A stretch of DNA of 64,000 nucleotides from Desulfovibrio gilichinskyi (GCF_900177375.1 NZ_FWZU01000003.1:434001-498000), one strand, 5' to 3'. Positions 43,982 through 54,286 are shown, counted from the first letter of the stretch. Numbers and translations are program-made. The notes: generated by a model not told the origin, from the letters alone.

Positions 43982-44119
43982 TTTCATTTGTCTTGTTTTC
44001 TTTCTCAAAAATAAATCGTATTCTCTTGTCATAAAAAAACATATGCGTTAACAATCATAACGGATTACCGATTGTAAGAACTCTAATTTGTCGACTATAT
44101 AATTTAAGGTTGTACTTAG

Positions 44120-44593
44120 ATGATTGGCTCTAAACCATGTCCCCATTGCGGCAATGATATTGTCATTTATCGCAATCCGGTTCCCACTGTAGATATTGTT
44201 ATTTATGACCCCTGTCAGGGGGTTGTGTTGATCAAGAGGAATAATCCTCCGCTTGGGTGGGCTTTGCCTGGAGGGTTTGTTGATTACGGAGAAACTCTTG
44301 AACACGCTGCTGTCCGTGAAGCAAAAGAAGAGACAAATCTTGATGTTGTGCTGACAGGGCTGGTTGGGGTTTATTCCATGCCGTGCCGTGACGACAGGCA
44401 GCATACAATAAGCATTACCTACAGCTCTGTTGCCTGTGATACGCGAATTCTTAAAGCCGGTGATGATGCCGGAGGTGCCCGCTTTTTTAAACTGGGCGAT
44501 CTTCCTGACTTGGTGTTTGATCATCGGGATATTTTGCAGGACTTCTCAGCTAAAATACTTTCGTTAAAAACTTCGGCCTCGGTAGGGTCTTAA
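44120..44593 (+). CDS. Nudix hydrolase
   Basis: 157 aa. The Nudix box is [20 protein letters not shown] and continues with ETNLDV; it fits GX5EX7REUXEEXGU except that Asn stands where Gly is usual. The N-terminus has a CPHCG knuckle but only one cysteine pair. Similar proteins remove ADP-ribose or nucleotide-sugar diphosphates. It precedes glgA by 50 bp, so a link to nucleotide-sugar control is possible. Confidence 0.82.
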   Translation: MIGSKPCPHCGNDIVIYRNPVPTVDIVIYDPCQGVVLIKRNNPPLGWALPGGFVDYGETLEHAAVREAKEETNLDVVLTGLVGVYSMPCRDDRQHTISITYSSVACDTRILKAGDDAGGARFFKLGDLPDLVFDHRDILQDFSAKILSLKTSASVGS

Positions 44594-44643
44594 CTCTGCC
44601 GGAAATTCTGTTCGACAGGTATAAATAATAGGGAGTTTGGCCA

Positions 44644-46092
44644 GTGCATGACGTTTTATACGTAACTTCGGAAATGTATCCTTTTTCTAAGACAGGTGGG
44701 CTCGGCGACGTTATGGGAGCTTTGCCTCCTTGCGTTCATTATAAAGGTGTTAACGCTGCGGTGATTACTCCATTTTACGGGCGGATGAATCTGGCCGGAC
44801 ACAAACTTAGACTTGTATATTCTGACCTGCATGTAGGATATCCGTGGCCGTCTACCACCGCTGAAATATATCAGACAGACTATGACGGGATGCCTGTTTA
44901 TTTTGTAGCAAGGGGAGAGTATTTTGATCGTCGCCATTACTACAACACCCATAACGGAGATTATTTTGATAATTGCGAAAGATTTATCTTCTTTTGTAAA
45001 GCTGTTTTAAAGTGGGCGAGACTGCTGCCCAGTCCTCCGGCCGTAATCCATTCGCACGACTGGCAATCTTCGCTTGTTCCTCCGTATTTGTATTTTGAAC
45101 GAGCCAAAGATTCTTTCTGGAAAAACACCAAAACAGTCTCAACTATTCATAATCTTGCCTTTCAGGGGCGATTTTCTGAAAGGCTTTTTCATGAGTCAGG
45201 ACTTCCGGCCGAAGCATGGTCCATGCAAGGAGCAGAGTTTTATGGCGACTTTAATATGCTGAAATCCAGTATTGCGTACAGCGACGCTGTCACTGCCGTC
45301 AGTCCTACTTATGCACAAGAAATTTTAGGGCCGGAGTTCGGCTGTGGCCTTGAAGGTTTTTTAAAACTGCATAAAGATAAAATAGAAGGGATTTTGAACG
45401 GCGCAGACTATAATGTATGGGACCCGAGCGAAGATAAATTTTTGCCATGCAGATACACCGCTGAAGATATCAGCGGTAAGCAGAAATGTAAGCGGAGCAT
45501 GTTGCGCGAATTTAATATATCAGATCAATTTGCAGATAAACCTGTTTTCGGGTTCATAGGCCGCCTCAGGGATCAGAAGGGTGTTGACCTGCTGATTGAC
45601 ATTATTCCGAAGCTTATGAAAAAAGACATCGGTCTTATTGTGCTTGGTGAAGGGAATCTTGCCTACGAAGCGCAGCTTCTCGACCTGATGGAAGCGTATG
45701 CAGGTAAAATGAGTGTCCGGGTCGGATATACCGAAAACCTGGCTCATTCTATTCAGGCTGGGTCGGATATTTTCTTAATGCCGTCAAGGTATGAACCGTG
45801 CGGTCTGACGCAGATTTATGCTTTGAGGTTCGGAACCCCGCCTGTTGCGACAGCTGTGGGCGGATTACGTGATACTATCACTCCGTTTCCTGACGAAGCT
45901 GCAACCGGATTTACTTTTGCCGAGCCTGATTCCGATTTGTTTTTCGAGGCAATCGAGTCGGCTATTGCTGCCTGGCACGACAGAAAAGAGTGGAAGAAAA
46001 TGGTTAAACGGGCAATGCTGAAAGAGTTCACATGGGATCATTCAGCTGATGAGTATATTAAATTGTATCGCAAACTCGGCGCGAGAATTTAG
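44644..46092 (+). CDS. glgA: Glycogen synthase
   Basis: 482 aa, GT5. The start is GTG with AGGGAG about 12 nt upstream. The ADP-glucose site [13 protein letters not shown] is at the N-terminus, the C-terminal site is [15 protein letters not shown] with [12 protein letters not shown]. It extends alpha-1,4-glucan chains with ADP-glucose. Starts a glgA-small protein-glgB unit. Confidence 0.93.
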   Translation: MHDVLYVTSEMYPFSKTGGLGDVMGALPPCVHYKGVNAAVITPFYGRMNLAGHKLRLVYSDLHVGYPWPSTTAEIYQTDYDGMPVYFVARGEYFDRRHYYNTHNGDYFDNCERFIFFCKAVLKWARLLPSPPAVIHSHDWQSSLVPPYLYFERAKDSFWKNTKTVSTIHNLAFQGRFSERLFHESGLPAEAWSMQGAEFYGDFNMLKSSIAYSDAVTAVSPTYAQEILGPEFGCGLEGFLKLHKDKIEGILNGADYNVWDPSEDKFLPCRYTAEDISGKQKCKRSMLREFNISDQFADKPVFGFIGRLRDQKGVDLLIDIIPKLMKKDIGLIVLGEGNLAYEAQLLDLMEAYAGKMSVRVGYTENLAHSIQAGSDIFLMPSRYEPCGLTQIYALRFGTPPVATAVGGLRDTITPFPDEAATGFTFAEPDSDLFFEAIESAIAAWHDRKEWKKMVKRAMLKEFTWDHSADEYIKLYRKLGARI

Positions 46093-46100
46093 GGAATATT

Positions 46101-46304
46101 ATGTCACAGGAATTGATAGCGGATTTAGCTGAAAAGCTTAACGTGGAGATTAAAGGTTTAAGCCTTATTGAATCGGTTAGAATGCTTCAGAGAGTTGAAG
46201 GTAATTTTGACTGTTTTGCAAGGGCTGAAAGCGGTTTTTGCAATCAGAAAGAATGTTTATTTTATACTGAATGTCTTCAGAATTCTCAAAAAGCAAAGGA
46301 TTAA
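46101..46304 (+). CDS. Small four-cysteine protein, SAP-like
   Basis: 67 aa. The N-terminal half (LIADLAEKLNVEIKGLSLIE) resembles a SAP-type helix pair. The C-terminal half has C38-x8-C47-x4-C52-x5-C58 in FDCFARAESGFCNQKECLFY. Similar small proteins with the core EGNFDCF are common in Desulfobacterota. Zinc or Fe-S binding fits the cysteines. Placed between glgA and glgB with gaps of 8 and 6 bp, so it is made together with them. Confidence 0.75.
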   Translation: MSQELIADLAEKLNVEIKGLSLIESVRMLQRVEGNFDCFARAESGFCNQKECLFYTECLQNSQKAKD

Positions 46305-46310
46305 TGCTTT

Positions 46311-48209
46311 ATGCCTGAAACTTTACCTGTCTACATAGCCCCTTTTGATTTGTTTATGTTCGGGAAAGGTGAGCACTGGGATCTTTATCGTATCCTCGGG
46401 GCGCATTTTGATGTGCAGGATAAAAAGGAAGGATATCGTTTTGCCGTGTGGGCTCCTAATGCCCGTAATATTTATGTTGCCGGAGATTTCAACAGTTGGG
46501 ACAGCAGAACCAATCCGCTGTTCCCCGTCGGTGTGTCCGGTATCTGGGCAGGATTTGTACCTGATGTTGTCCCCGGGCAGATGTATAAATTTCAGGTAAT
46601 TCAAAGTGACGGACGTGAAGTAACAAAAACAGATCCTTTTGCATTCCGGTCAGAAATGAGACCCGGTCATGCCGCTGTTACATGGGGGCTTGAAAATCAT
46701 GAATGGGCGGATGAAGCGTGGATGACAGCCCGTCGAAGTGCCGGTATTCCTCTCAATAAGCCTATGTCCTGCTATGAAGTGCATTTAGGTTCATGGCGCA
46801 GAAATAACTGGGATTATCGTACTTATCGTCAGCTGACGGAAGAACTTATTCCTTATGCAAAAGATATGGGATTTACCCATATTGAGCTTATGCCTATTGC
46901 CGAGCATCCTTTGGACGAGTCGTGGGGGTATCAGACCAGTCATTATTTTTCTCCCACATCGCGTCACGGCACTCCTGATGATTTAAGATATTTTATTGAT
47001 AAATGTCATCAGGAAGGAATCGGAGTTATTCTTGACTGGGTTCCCGGTCATTTCCCGAAGGATGAGTGGGGGCTTGGACGTTTTGACGGGACCGCACTTT
47101 ATGAGCATGCAGACCCGCGTAAAGGTGAGCATCCTGACTGGGGTACATATATTTTTAATTTCGGCCGGCACGAAGTTTGTAACTTTCTGCTGACCAATGC
47201 CCTTTACTGGCTTAAAGAATTTCATATTGATGGGCTTCGCATTGATGCTGTGGCTTCCATGCTTTATCTTGATTATTCAAGAAAAGAGGGCGAATGGGTT
47301 GCAAATGATCATGGCGGCAACGAGAATGTAGAAGCCATTGAAATGTTTAAACAGCTCAACACTGTTGTTCATGACCAGTTTCCCGGCGCAATGATGATTG
47401 CTGAAGAATCGACTTCATGGCCGGGAGTTTCACGTCCAGTTTATACCGGCGGGCTTGGATTTACCTTCAAGTGGAATATGGGGTGGATGAATGACACGCT
47501 TGATTATGTCAGCAAAAGCCCTATACACCGCGCATATCATCATAATAGTTTAACTTTTTCTATGATTTATGCTTTCAGTGAGAACTTTGTTCTACCTATT
47601 TCGCATGATGAAGTTGTGCACGGTAAAGGTGCTCTTTTATCGAAAATGCCCGGCGATACTTGGCAGCAGATGGCTAATTTACGTCTGCTTTTCAGTTATC
47701 AGTGGGCTCATCCGGGCAAGAAATTATTATTCATGGGCTGCGAGTTCGGGCAGTGGAATGAATGGGATTGCCGCAAAGAATTAGATTGGGTATTGCTTGG
47801 TTTTCCTGCACATCAGGGGCTGCGTAGTACTGTGACTGATTTAAACAGAACAATGCGCGAGAACCCCGCCATGTACAAACGGGACAACGACTGGTCCGGT
47901 TTTGAGTGGGTAGATTTCAGCGATTACAAATCTTCTACCATAAGCTTTTTACGCAAGAGTTCCGGCGACAAGCCCATTCTCTGGGTTTTTAACTTCACAC
48001 CGGTGGTGCGGACAGGCTATTGTCTCGGATGTCCGCAAGGTGGCAGGTGGAAGGAAATATTTAATTCCGATTCAGAAATATACGGCGGGTCCAATGTCGG
48101 CAATGTAGGTGAAGTTGTTGCCAAGAAAGCCGGAGATATCGGATCTTTTCCATATTATCTGGAACTGACACTGCCGCCGCTCGGTGCTATAGCTTTGCGT
48201 CCTGAGTAA
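46311..48209 (+). CDS. glgB: 1,4-alpha-glucan branching enzyme
   Basis: 632 aa, GH13. An N-terminal CBM48 (FAVWAPNARNIYVAGDFN) precedes the barrel, with DWVPGHFPKD, the nucleophile in GLRIDAVASM, the acid in MIAEEST, and ISHDEVVHGK. It makes alpha-1,6 branches in glycogen. Shorter than E. coli GlgB because one N-terminal module is missing, which is common. Followed by a REP-like element and then a terminator. Confidence 0.95.
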   Translation: MPETLPVYIAPFDLFMFGKGEHWDLYRILGAHFDVQDKKEGYRFAVWAPNARNIYVAGDFNSWDSRTNPLFPVGVSGIWAGFVPDVVPGQMYKFQVIQSDGREVTKTDPFAFRSEMRPGHAAVTWGLENHEWADEAWMTARRSAGIPLNKPMSCYEVHLGSWRRNNWDYRTYRQLTEELIPYAKDMGFTHIELMPIAEHPLDESWGYQTSHYFSPTSRHGTPDDLRYFIDKCHQEGIGVILDWVPGHFPKDEWGLGRFDGTALYEHADPRKGEHPDWGTYIFNFGRHEVCNFLLTNALYWLKEFHIDGLRIDAVASMLYLDYSRKEGEWVANDHGGNENVEAIEMFKQLNTVVHDQFPGAMMIAEESTSWPGVSRPVYTGGLGFTFKWNMGWMNDTLDYVSKSPIHRAYHHNSLTFSMIYAFSENFVLPISHDEVVHGKGALLSKMPGDTWQQMANLRLLFSYQWAHPGKKLLFMGCEFGQWNEWDCRKELDWVLLGFPAHQGLRSTVTDLNRTMRENPAMYKRDNDWSGFEWVDFSDYKSSTISFLRKSSGDKPILWVFNFTPVVRTGYCLGCPQGGRWKEIFNSDSEIYGGSNVGNVGEVVAKKAGDIGSFPYYLELTLPPLGAIALRPE

Positions 48210-48217
48210 TTTTGTCT

Positions 48218-48281
48218 CCGACTGGCAGGGGCTTTGCCCCTTGCATCCCCACCAAAGGGGATAATCCCCTTTGGAATCCTT
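48218..48281. repeat. REP-like element, copy A
   Basis: It matches the reverse complement of copy B (49486-49556) over about 53 bp with one difference. The internal palindrome is CCAAAGGGGATAATCCCC and TTTGG (48252-48274). Confidence 0.75.
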
Positions 48282-48349
48282 ATTCGGGAGAGTTCGGTTA
48301 GGGGAGTCTTGTTATGTTAATTTATATGTTTTTATTGATGTTAAATTAT

Positions 48350-48383
48350 GGGAAGCTTTCTGTTTAGGAAGCTTCCCTTTTTT
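48350..48383 (+). terminator. Terminator of the glg unit
   Basis: GGGAAGCTT (48350-48358) pairs with AAGCTTCCC (48369-48377), followed by six Ts. Confidence 0.85.
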
Positions 48384-48462
48384 ATGCTCTTGCTAACGGT
48401 TTTGAAATAGTATTGGATAACACCTGTTAAGCGGTTTTTTATAGTCAAAAAAAGGTGACGAT

Positions 48463-49446
48463 ATGAAAAAAAATATATGTATAACTCTTGGTGATCCGAA
48501 TGGTCTTGGACCTGAGCTTGTTTGCAGATTATTAGCAGGGCGCAAACCTGATCGTGCGTTTTTGATGATAGGCCCTGCAAACAGTTTGGAATATCATTTG
48601 GAACGGCTCGGGCTGGATCTGTTTTATGAAGAAATTAACGACCCGAAACAGATTGTCGGCGCGAAGGCGGGATATTATCTTTATTGTCCTGAGAAACTTA
48701 AAAATTTTAAATTGAATATAGGTGTTGCGGAACCTGAAGGGGGGCGTGGCGCCGGGGAAGCTTTGGAAACGGCTGTTCAGTTGTTAAATGATAAAATTGT
48801 TTTCGGGCTTGTGACTTGCCCGCTGAACAAAGCTATGTTGCAACTGGCCGGATTCGATTTTCCGGGGCATACGGAGTTTCTGGCAGAAAGGTCCGGAGTA
48901 GGGCGTGATAATGTTTGTATGCATCTTGGCGGACCGAAACTTAAAGTAAGCCTTGTCAGCACTCATCCTAAGTTTAGAGATATTCCGGCTTTGGTCACCA
49001 AAGAAAGAATTTTGCGCTGTCTCGATCTGACTGATCAGCTTGTGAAGTCGCTTGGTCTAGAACAGCCTATTGCCGTGTGCGGTCTTAATCCTCATGCAGG
49101 TGAATCCGGGCGGATCGGGCACGAAGAGATTGATATTATTGAACCTGCAATTAAGGAAGCTAATGCAAAAGGGCTGAATGTTGAAGGTCCGTTCCCCGGC
49201 GATACTATTTTTTATTTTGCAGCGCAGGGCGCATACAGCGCAGTCCTTGCCATGTATCATGATCAGGGATTGGCTCCGCTTAAACTTTTGCATTTCAGTG
49301 AAGCTGTAAATATTACGCTTGGATTGCCGTTTCCGAGAACTTCACCGGATCACGGTACAGGCTATGACATTACCGGTACCGGAAAAGCGTCATTAGACAG
49401 CTTTAAAGCAGCACTTGAAACAGCCGAAAAAATGGTGGACGCATAG
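48463..49446 (+). CDS. pdxA: 4-hydroxythreonine-4-phosphate dehydrogenase
   Basis: 327 aa. PdxA signatures are TLGDPNGLGPEL, FPGHTEFLAE, CGLNPHAGESGRIGHEE and AMYHDQGLAPLKLL, with the three metal-binding histidines. It works in DXP-independent-looking pyridoxal phosphate synthesis. An AAAGGTGACG site lies before the ATG. Bordered by inverted copies A and B of the REP-like element. Confidence 0.93.
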   Translation: MKKNICITLGDPNGLGPELVCRLLAGRKPDRAFLMIGPANSLEYHLERLGLDLFYEEINDPKQIVGAKAGYYLYCPEKLKNFKLNIGVAEPEGGRGAGEALETAVQLLNDKIVFGLVTCPLNKAMLQLAGFDFPGHTEFLAERSGVGRDNVCMHLGGPKLKVSLVSTHPKFRDIPALVTKERILRCLDLTDQLVKSLGLEQPIAVCGLNPHAGESGRIGHEEIDIIEPAIKEANAKGLNVEGPFPGDTIFYFAAQGAYSAVLAMYHDQGLAPLKLLHFSEAVNITLGLPFPRTSPDHGTGYDITGTGKASLDSFKAALETAEKMVDA

Positions 49447-49485
49447 TTATTTAAAATACATTTTCCGATTAAAACGCCAATAATC

Positions 49486-49556
49486 AAGGATTCCAAAGGG
49501 GATTATCCCCTTTGGTGGGGATGAAAGGGGCAAAGCCCTTTGCCCGCCGGAGGCAT
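49486..49556. repeat. REP-like element, copy B
   Basis: Inverted relative to copy A. It contains the palindrome CCAAAGGGGATTATCCCC and TTTGG (49493-49515), GGGGCAAAGCCC, and ends with CCGCCGGAGGC, shared with the element at 33275-33322. Confidence 0.75.
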
Positions 49557-49568
49557 ACTAAAGTATAA

Positions 49569-50102
49569 TTAACTATTTATAATAAATTCAGCCGCATCAA
49601 GCAGATCGTCAGCAATGTATGTGGCTTTGCCTTTGCATTTGGGTTCTTCTTTAGCCCCTTTGCCTGTGCGGACTAGAATTGTGCCGGCCCCTTTGGCTAA
49701 GCCAAGTTCTATGTCACACAGCTTGTCGCCTATTACGTAGCAATTTGCTGGATCTAATTTAAATTCTTCAATAGCTCTGTCAAACATTTCCGGTGCAGGT
49801 TTGCGGCAGTTGCAATTTTGTTCCGGTGTATGTGGACAGTGATATATCGCTGTGAATTTGATTCCGCTTGGGGCTAACAGCTCTTCCATTTTGCTATTTA
49901 CTGCTTCCATGTCATGAGTGGAATAATATCCGCGGCCTATTCCGGATTGATTGGTAATGACGATCAGACCGAATCCTGCATCCTGAATCCGTTTAAGCCC
50001 TTCTTTCGCATTCGGCAGAATTTCAACTCCTGCAGGGTCGCTTAGATAGTGTTTGTCGGCGATTATAGTGCCGTCCCGATCAAGAAGAATATAGTTTTCC
50101 AT
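49569..50102 (-). CDS. gmhB: D-glycero-beta-D-manno-heptose 1,7-bisphosphate 7-phosphatase
   Basis: 177 aa from ATG 50102 with GGAAGGA upstream. HAD phosphatase motifs are LLDRDGTI, ITNQSGIGRG, and IGDKLCDIELG. The zinc site is CPHTPEQNCNCRKP, which marks the GmhB branch. It makes heptose phosphate for LPS core, as do other envelope genes nearby. Confidence 0.9.
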   Translation of the reverse strand: MENYILLDRDGTIIADKHYLSDPAGVEILPNAKEGLKRIQDAGFGLIVITNQSGIGRGYYSTHDMEAVNSKMEELLAPSGIKFTAIYHCPHTPEQNCNCRKPAPEMFDRAIEEFKLDPANCYVIGDKLCDIELGLAKGAGTILVRTGKGAKEEPKCKGKATYIADDLLDAAEFIINS

Positions 50103-50116
50103 TGTCCTTCCAAAAG

Positions 50117-50155
50117 AAAAGCTCAAATCTTCACGTATGAAAATTTGAGCTTTTT
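50117..50155. terminator. Bidirectional terminator between the TPR gene and gmhB
   Basis: AAAAGCTCAAAT (50117-50128) pairs with ATTTGAGCTTTT (50143-50154). A-run and T-run on both sides. It ends the leftward HD-to-TPR unit. Confidence 0.8.
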
Positions 50156-50232
50156 GATTTTATTTATAAAAATCCTAGCAGGTTAGTTACAGCTTGTGGA
50201 TCAAAATAAGCTCAGCCTGTTGGATGCAGTGA

Positions 50233-51033
50233 TCAGCCGATTTTTTTGTTGGCAAATTTAAGCATTTTTTCAGCTTCAGCAAAATTGGGATTGATTTTGA
50301 TCGCTTTTTTTGCGGCTTCGGCCATCTTATCCCATTTTTTCCAGTCGTAATAAAGACGTCCACAGTTAAAGAAGAGATATTCATCTTTGTCGTTTATCTG
50401 TAACGCCTTCAAGTAATACTTCTCTGCTGTGGCGAAGTCCTGCATTTTACGAAGAACTATTCCGATACGGTTGTACAGGAATATTGCATTCGGATCGTGA
50501 GCAAGTGCATCTTCAAGATAACTGAGAGCTTCTTTGTACAGACCTGCTTTAATGAATTTGTCAGCAATTTCGGCACGAAGTTCTGTGTCATCTTTAAAGT
50601 CACGGATAAGCTGGTTAAACATAAAGTGTGCTTCCGGAACATCGCCTTTTTCTATTAGCGCTTGTCCCTGCTCAAGACTGTCTTTCTTCCGTTTTTCCAT
50701 TGCTTTCAGGATACCCTGAGCATTGGCACTGACTTTTTCCTGCAACTCTTTTAAGAGTTCGCGCAGAACTTCCATCAGAACTTTTTCTTCACCGTGCGTA
50801 TAATTGATGATCAGCGGATAATCTTCCCGCAATTTTTTATCACCGTTTAAAATATGTACGGTACTGTCGAGCAGTTCCTGAAACTCTTCGCGTTCCGACT
50901 TCATAAGCGAACCACGAAGCATTATAACAACTGCATCGTATACAGCCTGAACAGCAGGCATGGCCTTTTTTTGTTTTAAAAGGCTTGATACTCCAGCCAG
51001 CTTTTTTCTGGCATTAGTAAGTTCACCGGACAT
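50233..51033 (-). CDS. Tetratricopeptide-repeat protein
   Basis: 266 aa. The first 150 residues are helical; the rest has at least three TPR units (ADKFIKAGLYKEALSYLEDA, LYNRIGIVLRKMQDFATAEKYY, FNCGRLYYDWKKWDKMAEAAK). No signal peptide or membrane segment. It is the last gene of the leftward run, 32 bp after carA. Role unknown. Confidence 0.8.
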   Translation of the reverse strand: MSGELTNARKKLAGVSSLLKQKKAMPAVQAVYDAVVIMLRGSLMKSEREEFQELLDSTVHILNGDKKLREDYPLIINYTHGEEKVLMEVLRELLKELQEKVSANAQGILKAMEKRKKDSLEQGQALIEKGDVPEAHFMFNQLIRDFKDDTELRAEIADKFIKAGLYKEALSYLEDALAHDPNAIFLYNRIGIVLRKMQDFATAEKYYLKALQINDKDEYLFFNCGRLYYDWKKWDKMAEAAKKAIKINPNFAEAEKMLKFANKKIG

Positions 51034-51065
51034 ATTGTTCTCCGAAGTAATGTTTTAGGAGAGAT

Positions 51066-52190
51066 TTATTTCCCGATAGCTTCTTTTACAAGATTACGGA
51101 ATCTTGCGAAGAAATACTCACTGTCACGCGGACCGGGAGCTGCTTCAGGGTGGAATTGGATTGCAATTATAGGTTTGGTCTTATGTGCGAATCCTTCCAA
51201 TGTCTCATCATTAAGGTTTTTGTGGGTCATCTGGAGGTCTGGACACTCGGAGATATCTACACAAAAACCGTGGTTTTGAGAAGATATTTCAATTTTTTGT
51301 GATTCCATATCCATTACAGGCTGGTTACAGCCATGGTGCCCGAATTTCAGTTTAAACGTTTTACCGCCGAGCGCAAGCCCAAGAAGCTGGTGGCCTAAAC
51401 ATATGCCGGCTGTAGGTAAATCCTTACAAAGTCCGCGTACTGTCTTGATTGCGTGTTCAAGAACTCCGGGATCACCGGGGCCGTTGGAAAGGAATATTGC
51501 TTCCGGACCGAGGTCGCGAATTTGTTTTTCGCTGTAGCTTGAAGGAACTGACAGGACTTCAAACCCCTGATCTTCAAGCAAACGTAAAATATTCCATTTA
51601 ACACCGTAGTCAATAAGTACTACTTTAGGACCCTTACCACTCCATTTATATCCGGCCGACACATCAACAGGAGCCGGCTTGTTATCTTTCCAAGCGTAGC
51701 ATGAGTTTGAAGTTACCTGATCCGCTAAATTGCGTCCTTCCATCAGAGGAAGATTTTTTGCTTTCTCCACAAGTTTGGCAGGATCCGTTTCTTCCGTTGA
51801 GATGATGCCGCGCATGGCTCCGTTAATACGCAGATGGCGTGTAAGGGCGCGAGTATCAATCCCTTCAATTCCGATAACTCCGGCTTCTTTCAGGTAGTCA
51901 GGCAAAGATATTACCGAACGCCAGTTTGAGGGCTTTTTGCAACATTCTTTAACAATAAAAGCACTGACATGTACTTTGGAAGATTCGTTGTCTTCTTTTG
52001 TTATGCCGTAGTTGCCGATGAGCGGATAGGTCATACAGACCATCTGTCCGGTGTATGAAGGGTCTGTGAGAACTTCCTGATATCCGGTCATGCCGGTGTT
52101 GAAGATGGCTTCACCGCCCGATTCGCCAGGCCCTGTGAAGGATGTTCCTTCAAACCATGTTCCGTCTTCAAGTGCCAGAATGGCTTTCAT
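51066..52190 (-). CDS. carA: Carbamoyl-phosphate synthase small subunit
   Basis: 374 aa. The glutaminase part has the nucleophile in [11 protein letters not shown] and the histidine in FHPEAAPGP. The N-terminal domain shows [20 protein letters not shown]. It supplies ammonia to CarB, which is not in the window. Its start overlaps the kdsB stop by 4 nt. Confidence 0.95.
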   Translation of the reverse strand: MKAILALEDGTWFEGTSFTGPGESGGEAIFNTGMTGYQEVLTDPSYTGQMVCMTYPLIGNYGITKEDNESSKVHVSAFIVKECCKKPSNWRSVISLPDYLKEAGVIGIEGIDTRALTRHLRINGAMRGIISTEETDPAKLVEKAKNLPLMEGRNLADQVTSNSCYAWKDNKPAPVDVSAGYKWSGKGPKVVLIDYGVKWNILRLLEDQGFEVLSVPSSYSEKQIRDLGPEAIFLSNGPGDPGVLEHAIKTVRGLCKDLPTAGICLGHQLLGLALGGKTFKLKFGHHGCNQPVMDMESQKIEISSQNHGFCVDISECPDLQMTHKNLNDETLEGFAHKTKPIIAIQFHPEAAPGPRDSEYFFARFRNLVKEAIGK

Positions 52191-52930
52191 ATTTGTTCCC
52201 TCTCAAGAATCTTTATGGCTGTATCCAAATCTTCGGGACGGTCTACCCCGTGGCAGGAGTGACTTGTAACCGTGACATGGATGGATATTCCGTTGTCCAG
52301 TAACCTTAGCTGTTCAAGCCTTTCCCTTTGTTCAAGCGGAGATGCAGGCAGACTGGAAAATGTTTCAAGGGCTTCCATGCGGAAACCGTATAGGCCGATG
52401 TGTAACAAGTATTCTCCATTCCCGTCGTGTGAGAAGGGTATTGGAGAACGGGAAAAATATAGTGCTCTGTTATCTTTTGCAAGTGCGACTTTTACCCTGT
52501 CCGGGCAAAGAGCTTCAGCTGCTGTTATTGGTGAGGCAAGGGTGGTCACCCTTACATTTTTAGCGGTAAAGGGGCTTACCAGTTCAGAAAGCATTTCCGG
52601 AGCGAGGCAAGGTTCATCACCTTGAATATTCACTACTACCGCATCTTTCGGAATATTTAATTTTCTGGCTGCTTCCAGTACCCGGTCTGTTCCGCTGGTG
52701 TGTGTCTTTGCAGTCATAACTGCCGGGACTCCCAGCTTTTCGGCCGCATCCATTATGATACTGCTGTCAGTTGCTAAAACCACCTGTGCCATTTCCGGAC
52801 ATTTGCTCGCCCGGTTCCAGACATGCCAGAACATGGGCTTACCGCAGATTTCTGCAAGGGGTTTACCCGGAAAACGGCTGGATTCATAACGTGCCGGAAT
52901 AATTCCGAAACATCCAGATATTGTACTCAT
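52187..52930 (-). CDS. kdsB: 3-deoxy-manno-octulosonate cytidylyltransferase
   Basis: 247 aa. The nucleotidyltransferase start [19 protein letters not shown] and the VNIQGDEP motif define KdsB. It makes CMP-Kdo for lipid A/inner core. Starts 12 bp after waaA, which uses its product. Confidence 0.95.
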   Translation of the reverse strand: MSTISGCFGIIPARYESSRFPGKPLAEICGKPMFWHVWNRASKCPEMAQVVLATDSSIIMDAAEKLGVPAVMTAKTHTSGTDRVLEAARKLNIPKDAVVVNIQGDEPCLAPEMLSELVSPFTAKNVRVTTLASPITAAEALCPDRVKVALAKDNRALYFSRSPIPFSHDGNGEYLLHIGLYGFRMEALETFSSLPASPLEQRERLEQLRLLDNGISIHVTVTSHSCHGVDRPEDLDTAIKILEREQI

Positions 52931-52942
52931 TTATTCAAAACC

Positions 52943-54220
52943 TTAGGATAAATTACGTTTTATGGCTTCGCAGGCCATTTTAGTTCCGCCACGCATATCT
53001 TTAAGAAATGTTTCAAATTCATTTTTAACTTTTTCAGGCTTAACAGGTCTTTTGCTTATATCCAGCAATTCTTTCAGAACTCCTTTCCAGTCTCCAGCCT
53101 GTCTGGCAATGTTGTTTTCAAAGATTTCATTACCGATCCATGCAAAATTTGACCAGAACGGACCTATTACAGGAGTTACGCCGTAAGCCAGCGGTTCCAT
53201 GAAATTTTGTCCTCCGACAGGAGCAAGACTTCCTCCGATAAAAGCAGCCCGTGCCAGTGCAAAGGCCGGGACCATTTCACCGAAGACATCCCAGAGCACA
53301 ATATGTCCGAAGGGAACAGTTGATGTTACTTCTGAACGGAGAATCCATGGAAGACCTTTATCCGTAAGCATTTTTTTCCATGCTTCGATGCGGTGCATGT
53401 GGCGTGGGAAAAGTCCTATTACTGTTTTTGGTCTTTCTTCTTTTAGGGCAACAGCAATATTTAACACCTGAGATTCTTCTTCTTTTCGGACAGAACCTAA
53501 TATTATAAAAGGTGTCTTCGGTCTGAAAATACTGGAAAGAGGATTTGAAGTGTATGGAATTGCTTCCGCAGTGGCTGTACTGTCGAATTTAATATTAGGC
53601 ATTAAACTGACTTTGTCTATTTCAAACAATGTTTTAAATCTGTTTGCATCATCCGGAGAAATAGCAAGGACTTCTTCGGGTCCGATTTTCTTAAAAAAAG
53701 AGGGGCATGTCATGTATCCGGCGAGGCTTTTTGTGGTCATCCTTGCGTTTATGAAAATAACTTTTATTCCGAGTTTTTTGCATGCCATGAGGAACCCGGG
53801 CCATATTTCTGTTTCTAAAAGTACCACTAATTTCGGATTAACCGCTTTCAATGCCTTAATTGCCAGACTTGGCATATCAAAAGGAAAATATGTTGCTGTA
53901 GCAGAAACATTGCGGGGATTGGGTGTTAATCTGTATGCGGTCCTCTCCAGCTCTGCAAGTCCTTGTGATGTGCTGGTGGTTAATAGAAATTTGGTCGGTC
54001 TGTCAGGTGAAATCTGATCCATAATCCGTGTTGCAAGCTTTGCTTCTCCTGCTGAGGCAGCTTGAATCCATACATCGGCCCGTGGTGGAAGGCTGTGATT
54101 TAAGGTCCTGCGGTCGAAACCTTCACGTAGTCTTTCGTTGCGGTGCAGAAAAGGTAAAGCTACTTTCCAGCCGAGATTGTAGACAAACGAGGCTGTCTTA
54201 AGCTTAAGCGATTGTGGCAT
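52943..54220 (-). CDS. waaA: 3-deoxy-D-manno-octulosonic acid transferase
   Basis: 425 aa. The KdtA/WaaA pattern is present: a hydrophobic N-terminal segment, WIQAASAGE, VLLETEIWPGFLMACKKLGI, and GGSLAPVGGQNFMEPLAYG. It adds Kdo from CMP-Kdo to lipid A precursor at the inner membrane. Next to kdsB. Confidence 0.93.
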   Translation of the reverse strand: MPQSLKLKTASFVYNLGWKVALPFLHRNERLREGFDRRTLNHSLPPRADVWIQAASAGEAKLATRIMDQISPDRPTKFLLTTSTSQGLAELERTAYRLTPNPRNVSATATYFPFDMPSLAIKALKAVNPKLVVLLETEIWPGFLMACKKLGIKVIFINARMTTKSLAGYMTCPSFFKKIGPEEVLAISPDDANRFKTLFEIDKVSLMPNIKFDSTATAEAIPYTSNPLSSIFRPKTPFIILGSVRKEEESQVLNIAVALKEERPKTVIGLFPRHMHRIEAWKKMLTDKGLPWILRSEVTSTVPFGHIVLWDVFGEMVPAFALARAAFIGGSLAPVGGQNFMEPLAYGVTPVIGPFWSNFAWIGNEIFENNIARQAGDWKGVLKELLDISKRPVKPEKVKNEFETFLKDMRGGTKMACEAIKRNLS

Positions 54221-54286
54221 GTGGTGATCCTGACTTTTCGTTTCCTGAGCTTCCCTTACGGGTGTACCTGTTTAAATAAAAATCTT

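Larger units (their letters stand above)
43180..44119. other. 940-bp gene-free region with two sigma54-driven sRNA cassettes
   Basis: It contains the Sua5 terminator, two cassettes (upstream motif pair, -24/-12 promoter, short transcript, GC-rich terminator), a short gene remnant, and AT-rich sequence up to the Nudix ATG. No good protein-coding frame was found inside the cassettes. Confidence 0.8.

Noticed and set aside
43180-44119. CRISPR array or transposon remnant in the 940-bp gap
   Set aside because: Only two repeat units, no spacer pattern, no terminal inverted repeats or transposase; sigma54 cassettes explain the repeats.
48218-49556. pdxA as cargo of a composite mobile element flanked by inverted copies A and B
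   Set aside because: The copies are short REP-like palindromes with no transposase or target duplication; pdxA is a core gene.
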